Position numbers and translations under genes: made by a program | Notes under the pieces: model-generated | What the model was told of the DNA's origin: nothing | The model's database searches: none | The model's input: only the letters and a program-made list of their open reading frames with translations | In this document: positions 15,680 to 19,834 of the stretch, one piece after another | Layout: each line of letters starts with the position of its first letter | Numbering within the stretch: position 1 is the first letter of the stretch | Assembly (NCBI GenBank): GCA_964637705.1 | Contig: CAZWVM010000055.1 | Location: 1-19,834 of the forward strand | DNA: 19,834 nt | Reading direction: 5' to 3' | Source: CAZWVM01 sp964637705 | GTDB taxonomy: Bacteria > UBA8481

Positions 15680-16830
15680 AACTCGTCGTAGGGTTGAACG
15701 CCGAGAACCTGCGGATCGACCGGGCCGACGATGAAACGAGGATCGGCGGCGAGGTCGGCGAAGGAGGGCGCGGCGCGGCGTGCGCCGCGGGCGTCGAGGA
15801 AGATCTTCACGACCGGGCGGATCGGGCTGTGGCGGTTGGAAGAGACGACGACCCCGATCTCGCCGGTGTCGAGCTTCACGAGCGAGCCGATGGGATACGC
15901 GGAGAGCGTGCGGAGAAAGACCTTCACGACGTCCGCGTCCAGGGTCTCGGTCGAGGAGACGAGGAGATGGCTCATGACCTGGTAGGGCAGCCACTTCTTG
16001 CGGTAGACGCGCGGGGCCTGCATCGCGTTGTAGACGTCGCAGACGGCGGCGATCCGGGCGCACGGCGCGATGGCGCGCGCCGGCAGGCGGCGCGGATAGC
16101 CCGATCCGTCCATGCGTTCGTGGTGCTGGCGCACGATCGAGAGGGCGTCGGGGTCGTCCCCGAGGAGCGCCTCGGCCCGCGCCGCGCCCAGTTCCGGGTG
16201 CCGCTTGATCGTCTCGAATTCGTTGTCCGACAAGGGGCCCGGCTTCTCCCAGATCGCCCGGTCGATCTCGAGCATGCCGACGTCCAGCAAGAGCGATCCC
16301 GCCGCGAGCGAGTGAGCCTCCTTGCGCGTCATCCCCATCGCGATGCCGACCACGACGGAGAGGATCGAAACGTGAACGGAGTGCGAGAAGAGATAGGTGT
16401 CGTAGTCGAGGATCGAGGTGAGCGAGGCCATGAAGTCGCGGGACTGGATCGACTCGTCCACGATCGTCGTGGTGACCTGGCGGACCCTCTCCGCATCGAT
16501 GTCGCCGCGAAGATCGTGGATGCGCGTGAGGACCTGCTTCACCTCGGACCGGACCCACGTGCCGAGATCGCCGATCCGCCGGCGAGTCCTCTCGCGCTGC
16601 TCGGCCACGTCCCGGGACGACGGGGCCGCGGTCGAGGTCGGACGCGGAAGCGGCGACTCCGCAGGATCCTCGACCTCGACGTCGTAGACGCCCCACAGGT
16701 CGATGAGGTCGAGGGTATGGGCGGTGAGAACGGTGCCTTTCTCGATCAGCATGTTGCCGTCGCGCGTGTGGACGGGCGCGGCCAGGATCATCCCGGGGCG
16801 GACGGAACGCAGTTCCAGCCGCACGCTCAC
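15676..16830 (-). CDS. HD-GYP domain protein with altered HD motif
   Basis: A 384-residue protein. Residues 1-55 form the small N-terminal DUF3391-like domain often found before HD-GYP domains (LRSVRPGMILAAPV, DGNMLIEKGTVLT). The HD-GYP region spans about 125-320: FSHSVHVSIL (148-157), then SLLLDVGMLEI (179-189) where the family has LLHDIGK, HPELGA (211-216), HHERMDGSGYP (236-246, the GYP signature) and a DVYNAM segment (265-270). The HD histidine is Leu and the motif lysine is Met, while the aspartate and all downstream His/GYP residues remain. HD-GYP enzymes hydrolyse cyclic di-GMP at a two- or three-metal site that uses the HD histidine, so activity is uncertain; a binding or sensor role is possible. 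The GTG start is 4 bases after the PEGA lipoprotein gene. Confidence 0.88.
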   Translation of the reverse strand: MSVRLELRSVRPGMILAAPVHTRDGNMLIEKGTVLTAHTLDLIDLWGVYDVEVEDPAESPLPRPTSTAAPSSRDVAEQRERTRRRIGDLGTWVRSEVKQVLTRIHDLRGDIDAERVRQVTTTIVDESIQSRDFMASLTSILDYDTYLFSHSVHVSILSVVVGIAMGMTRKEAHSLAAGSLLLDVGMLEIDRAIWEKPGPLSDNEFETIKRHPELGAARAEALLGDDPDALSIVRQHHERMDGSGYPRRLPARAIAPCARIAAVCDVYNAMQAPRVYRKKWLPYQVMSHLLVSSTETLDADVVKVFLRTLSAYPIGSLVKLDTGEIGVVVSSNRHSPIRPVVKIFLDARGARRAAPSFADLAADPRFIVGPVDPQVLGVQPYDEL

Positions 16831-16834
16831 GCGT

Positions 16835-18379
16835 TCAGTTCTCCGGGGCTGTCAGGCGGCGGAAGGCCTCGCGGAAGTCGCGCGCCGCGCCGTCGAGATC
16901 GCCGGCGGAGAGGCGAGCCTCGGCCAAAAACATCCGCGCCTCGTAGTCCCCGGGCCTCAAGGCGGTCGCCTCGTCGAGGAGACGCACCGCCTCGGAGGCG
17001 CGGCCCGCGCGCAGGTAGGATTCGCCGACGTTGCGGTAATACCAGAAGAGCGCGTCCGCGTCGTTCATCAGGCCGAGATCGGAGGCCTCGATCACGTCGA
17101 CGGGCATGGTCTCCGCTCCGGTCACGACCGGGCGCGCGGGACCGGCCGGCTCCTCGTAGGCGTAGAGCCGTTCCGGCGGGGTCTCGAGCCAGCGGTAGAC
17201 GCGCACCGGGACGTGGTCGAGGAGCGACGCCTCGAAGCGCTCGGCCCAGTGGACGACGCCCGTGCGGGCGTCGATGAGGCGGACGTAGAGACGCAGGATC
17301 GCCTCGCGCCTCAGCATCGACTCCTCGTCCCCGGGCCGATCCACGGGGTCGACCCGCAGCGTCTCCTCGACGATCTTGTAGCCGAGCACCTGGTCGGCCG
17401 CCGGGATCCTCGCCTCCGGCGGCGTGGAGCGGTCCCGGACGAGAATCTGCCGGGCTCCGCCGCCGCGGTTCTCGGTGACGAGGACGGCCGCGTCGGCGAA
17501 GGTGCGGAGTCGGGCGTCGTAGAGGAAGGGGCGGTCCGGGCCCTCGTGCTTCGTCAGCACGTCCAGGGTCAGCGTCTCCCCGCGCGCCGCCTCGTTGGCG
17601 ATCCGCACCAGCAGGTGGTCGCCGCGTTCGGCGACCGCGCGTCCCTTCTGCACGAGTTCCGCGATGATCGCGTCCTCGACGAGCGCGCGCAGGCCGACCG
17701 GGTTCGCGTCCGGCCCGTCGAGGTCGACAACGGCGATGGTCTTCGACGTCCTCATCCCGGGCAGGTGCGCGACGCCGCGGACGGCACGCAGCGTGGTCTG
17801 GCGGAGAAGGTCGGAGTTGTTCGGGAAGCAGTAGTAGGGCTTCAGGGGCAGGAGACGGACGGCGGCGCGCGAAACCTGGTTCGCGAAGATCTCGTAACGC
17901 TCCTCGTGGGCCCCGTAACCCTCCTTCTCGACCCGCAGGACGTAACGGCCCGGCGCCATCTTCTCGACGAGGACCGGAGTCGTTCCGTCCTCCTTCGTCC
18001 GGCCGATCACGCGCCCATCGAGCGAAAGCCTCGCCCCGCCGGGCGTCGTGCGGATCTCCAGCCCCCCCTGCGGGATGTAGACGGGCGGGGGCGGAACGGC
18101 CGCGAGGTCCGCCATGACCGCGACGTCACGGCCGACGAAGGCCTTCACCGTTCGCTCCCACGGCTCGAATCCCTCGCGCGTCACGCGCACCGCGTGGTCG
18201 CCCGGCTGAACCTCCACCTTGACCGCCTGCGCCTCGTTCACGGTCCGCGCGACGAAACGGCCGTCGACCAGGACCTCGGCGCCGCCGGGACGGGAATAGA
18301 TCGAGAAGCGCGCGGGCGTGCAGGCCGCGAGCAGGAGAAGAAAGGGTAGGAACGCGGAGCGGGCGCGCGGGGAGTTCAT
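16835..18379 (-). CDS. PEGA-domain lipoprotein with FlgO/CsgG-like domain and C-terminal TPRs
   Basis: A 514-residue lipoprotein. The signal peptide ends in LLLLAAC with Cys20 as the lipidation site. Two PEGA domains follow (about 24-95 and 104-180), with RPGGAEVLVDGRFV, REGFEPW, TPGGARLSLDGRVIG and KEGYGAHE. A central region (about 210-410) has TIAVVDL, VEDAIIAELVQKG, ERGDHLLV, LTKHEGPDRPFLYDA, ADQVLGYKI and LRLYVRLIDARTGVVHWAE. The last pattern (LRLxDxxTGxxxW) is typical of FlgO/CsgG/LpoB-like lipoproteins. About 439-510 form two TPR helical pairs. It probably sits in the outer membrane or periplasmic face and binds cell wall or partner lipoproteins. The central block is shared with the neighbouring PEGA lipoprotein, so the two are paralogues. 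The exact role is unknown. Confidence 0.82.
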   Translation of the reverse strand: MNSPRARSAFLPFLLLLAACTPARFSIYSRPGGAEVLVDGRFVARTVNEAQAVKVEVQPGDHAVRVTREGFEPWERTVKAFVGRDVAVMADLAAVPPPPVYIPQGGLEIRTTPGGARLSLDGRVIGRTKEDGTTPVLVEKMAPGRYVLRVEKEGYGAHEERYEIFANQVSRAAVRLLPLKPYYCFPNNSDLLRQTTLRAVRGVAHLPGMRTSKTIAVVDLDGPDANPVGLRALVEDAIIAELVQKGRAVAERGDHLLVRIANEAARGETLTLDVLTKHEGPDRPFLYDARLRTFADAAVLVTENRGGGARQILVRDRSTPPEARIPAADQVLGYKIVEETLRVDPVDRPGDEESMLRREAILRLYVRLIDARTGVVHWAERFEASLLDHVPVRVYRWLETPPERLYAYEEPAGPARPVVTGAETMPVDVIEASDLGLMNDADALFWYYRNVGESYLRAGRASEAVRLLDEATALRPGDYEARMFLAEARLSAGDLDGAARDFREAFRRLTAPEN

Positions 18380-18397
18380 GCCGGGTCCGCCAGGAAA

Positions 18398-19816
18398 CTA
18401 CCTCAGCCGCGGAGAGGGCGCCGCCAGGTTGTCGACGCTCTCGACACGCGACGTGCCCGCCGGTTCCTCGACGTTGCGGTGGCGGCGCGTGCCGTGCCTG
18501 AGCCTCTGCCACGAATCGGGCAGGGGCTCGGAGGTGAAACGCGTCGGGGGGTTCGCGAGGTCCGCGCTGACCCGCTCCGGAACCTCGTCCGCGCTCTCGC
18601 CCGTCAGGTAGCCGGCCCAGGTCACGATCCCGCTCTTGGCGTCGATGACGCGGACGTGCACCCGCAGGCTCGCGTAACGGTGCAAGGTCGGTTCCGGCCG
18701 GGGATTGCCCTCGACGACCGGGGTCTTGGAGAGCCCGCACTCGAGGATCCGGTAGGCCAGGAACTGGTCCGCCGTCGGGAGGGACCCTTCGAGAACGAAG
18801 GTGGTCCGGTCGTAGGTCAGGACGCCCCGCTCCTCGCGCGACGTCGTCCGCTCCTCGGTCGCCTCGCGGCAGTTCTGGTTCGAGCGCGTGACCGACGTCG
18901 ACCGGTTGACGATCGGGTATTCCTCCCTCACCTCCTCCGTGCGCGTGGTCACGAGCTCGGCGTCGTAGAGGAAGGGATCCTCGGAGCCTCGGTGCTGCGT
19001 GAGAACGCGGTAAGGCAGGGAGTCGCCGGAGGTGGAGTGGGCGAGCTGAACGAGCATCTGGTCGTCGCGCTCGGCCGGCGAGAACCCGGCCTGGGCCAGG
19101 GCGGAGACGAGGGCGTCCTCCACGACGGCCTGGAGGGGCTCGTCGGAGCCCTCGGCGTGGGTGATGGAGAGGACGGCGAGGCGCGCGCCGCGGCGGAGCG
19201 AGGGCAAGTTCGAGGAGGAGGCGACGACCTGCTGGACGGTGCGACGCAGGAACTCTCCGTCGGTGACGTAGTCGTACCAGTTCGAGACCGGAGCGAGCTT
19301 CACGAAGACGCGGTTGTCACGCTGGCTCTCCATCGCGACGCTCCGGATCCACCGGTTGAAGCCCGGCTTCTCGACGACGATCTCGGAGAGCGTCGGGCTC
19401 TGATCGTAGTCGACGAGGATCGGCTCGCCGGCGCGCGCGACGCCGCGGTTTCGCCCGTCGATGATGACGGTCGATCCGGCAGGCTCGGCGAAGACGGAGA
19501 GACGGGTGCGGGCCACGGGCGGCAGGGGCGGCGGCAAGGGCGGCGCCGCCGTCTTCGGCCGGAGAATGGCGTGGAGGGTCTGGCTGGTGTTCAATTCGAT
19601 CTCGCTGCGCCAGGTCTCGTACCCGTCCTGGTTGACCTGGACATCGTAGACGCCCGACTGGAGATTCTCGAGCCGCATGGGCGTCGCGCCGTATTCGGCG
19701 TTGTTCACCCGGACCCGCGCACCGGGAGGCGTGGAGGTCACGACGAGACGGGAGCCGCACGAACTCAGGATGATGGCCGCCAGGAGGGCGGCCACGGAAC
19801 GCAGGAAGGGTTTCAT
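18398..19816 (-). CDS. PEGA-domain lipoprotein with FlgO/CsgG-like domain
   Basis: A 472-residue lipoprotein with lipobox ILSSC (Cys20). PEGA repeats lie at about 23-90 (STPPGARVRVNNAEYGATP, QDGYETW) and about 108-178 (AEPAGSTVIIDGRNRG, KPGFNRW), separated by a proline-rich linker (PPLPPPLPPV). The central region parallels the next gene: LAVLSI, VVEDALVSALAQAGF, ERDDQMLVQLA, VLTQHRGSEDPFLYDAEL, ADQFLAYRI, LRVHVRVIDAKSGIVTWAG. It has no TPR tail and ends in a basic, probably disordered stretch. The gene ends 18 bases before the next one. The ATG at 19816 is only 18 bases from the window edge, there is no clear ribosome-binding site in those bases, and any promoter lies outside. Function is unknown; envelope-associated from its signal and domains. 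Confidence 0.8.
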   Translation of the reverse strand: MKPFLRSVAALLAAIILSSCGSRLVVTSTPPGARVRVNNAEYGATPMRLENLQSGVYDVQVNQDGYETWRSEIELNTSQTLHAILRPKTAAPPLPPPLPPVARTRLSVFAEPAGSTVIIDGRNRGVARAGEPILVDYDQSPTLSEIVVEKPGFNRWIRSVAMESQRDNRVFVKLAPVSNWYDYVTDGEFLRRTVQQVVASSSNLPSLRRGARLAVLSITHAEGSDEPLQAVVEDALVSALAQAGFSPAERDDQMLVQLAHSTSGDSLPYRVLTQHRGSEDPFLYDAELVTTRTEEVREEYPIVNRSTSVTRSNQNCREATEERTTSREERGVLTYDRTTFVLEGSLPTADQFLAYRILECGLSKTPVVEGNPRPEPTLHRYASLRVHVRVIDAKSGIVTWAGYLTGESADEVPERVSADLANPPTRFTSEPLPDSWQRLRHGTRRHRNVEEPAGTSRVESVDNLAAPSPRLR

Positions 19817-19834
19817 GGCCGGATTGAGCCTAGT

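Noticed and set aside
15680..16696. In-frame upstream extension of the YifB gene
   Set aside because: It overlaps the HD-GYP gene and has the arginine-rich composition of out-of-frame GC-rich sequence; homology begins right after the GTG at 15679.
1..19834. CRISPR arrays, tRNA genes, insertion sequences, phage genes
   Set aside because: No regularly spaced repeats, cloverleaf or CCA-end signals, transposase motifs or terminal repeats were seen by reading.

Overview
This is a GC-rich, gene-dense bacterial window with essentially no spacer DNA. It is not recognisable as a phage, plasmid or genomic island. Nothing in it allows a firm taxonomic call. High GC, many GTG starts, PEGA-domain lipoproteins, a DUF6485 cysteine-rich protein and a receiver-STAS protein would fit a deltaproteobacterium-like lineage or one of the GC-rich uncultured candidate phyla, but this is inference. 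No tRNA, rRNA, CRISPR array, insertion sequence or integrase was seen, and no stretch over 300 bases lacks a gene.

Layout. The left edge holds the 3' end of a plus-strand NADPH-dependent glutamate synthase-type flavoprotein (1-545). Everything else is on the minus strand, read from the right edge leftward: two PEGA-domain lipoproteins (19816-18398 and 18379-16835), an HD-GYP-type protein (16830-15676), a YifB/ComM-family AAA+ ATPase (15679-14111), a cNMP/P-loop/patatin fusion (14088-12130), a PaaK-like CoA ligase (12133-10646), a thiolase homologue (10649-9426), a FadJ-like hydratase/dehydrogenase (9433-7334), and a VLCAD-like acyl-CoA dehydrogenase (7323-5623). After a 98-base gap with promoter- and terminator-like signals come a membrane-anchored clan GH-A glycosidase (5524-3383), NAD+ synthase (3372-1672), a DUF6485 protein (1661-1467) and a receiver-STAS protein (1356-604). 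The plus and minus strand genes converge on a hairpin at 564-602.

Main point. From 14088 to 5623, five genes are packed with 4- to 8-base overlaps or single-digit gaps and look like one lipid/acyl-CoA unit. A patatin hydrolase could release a fatty acid and the ligase could activate it. The three beta-oxidation homologues that follow have intact, long reading frames but have lost the residues that define their chemistry. The thiolase lacks both cysteines, the histidine and the NEAF asparagine. The dehydrogenase half of the FadJ homologue lacks the catalytic His/Asn/Ser set, although its hydratase half keeps both glutamates. The acyl-CoA dehydrogenase lacks glutamate at both positions known to carry the base. 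The upstream HD-GYP protein also lacks its HD histidine. A co-translated set of apparent beta-oxidation pseudoenzymes, coupled to a lipase with a P-loop domain and a working-looking ligase, is the best candidate here for an undescribed system. It could act in acyl-CoA sensing, binding or channelling, or catalyse different chemistry on the same folds.
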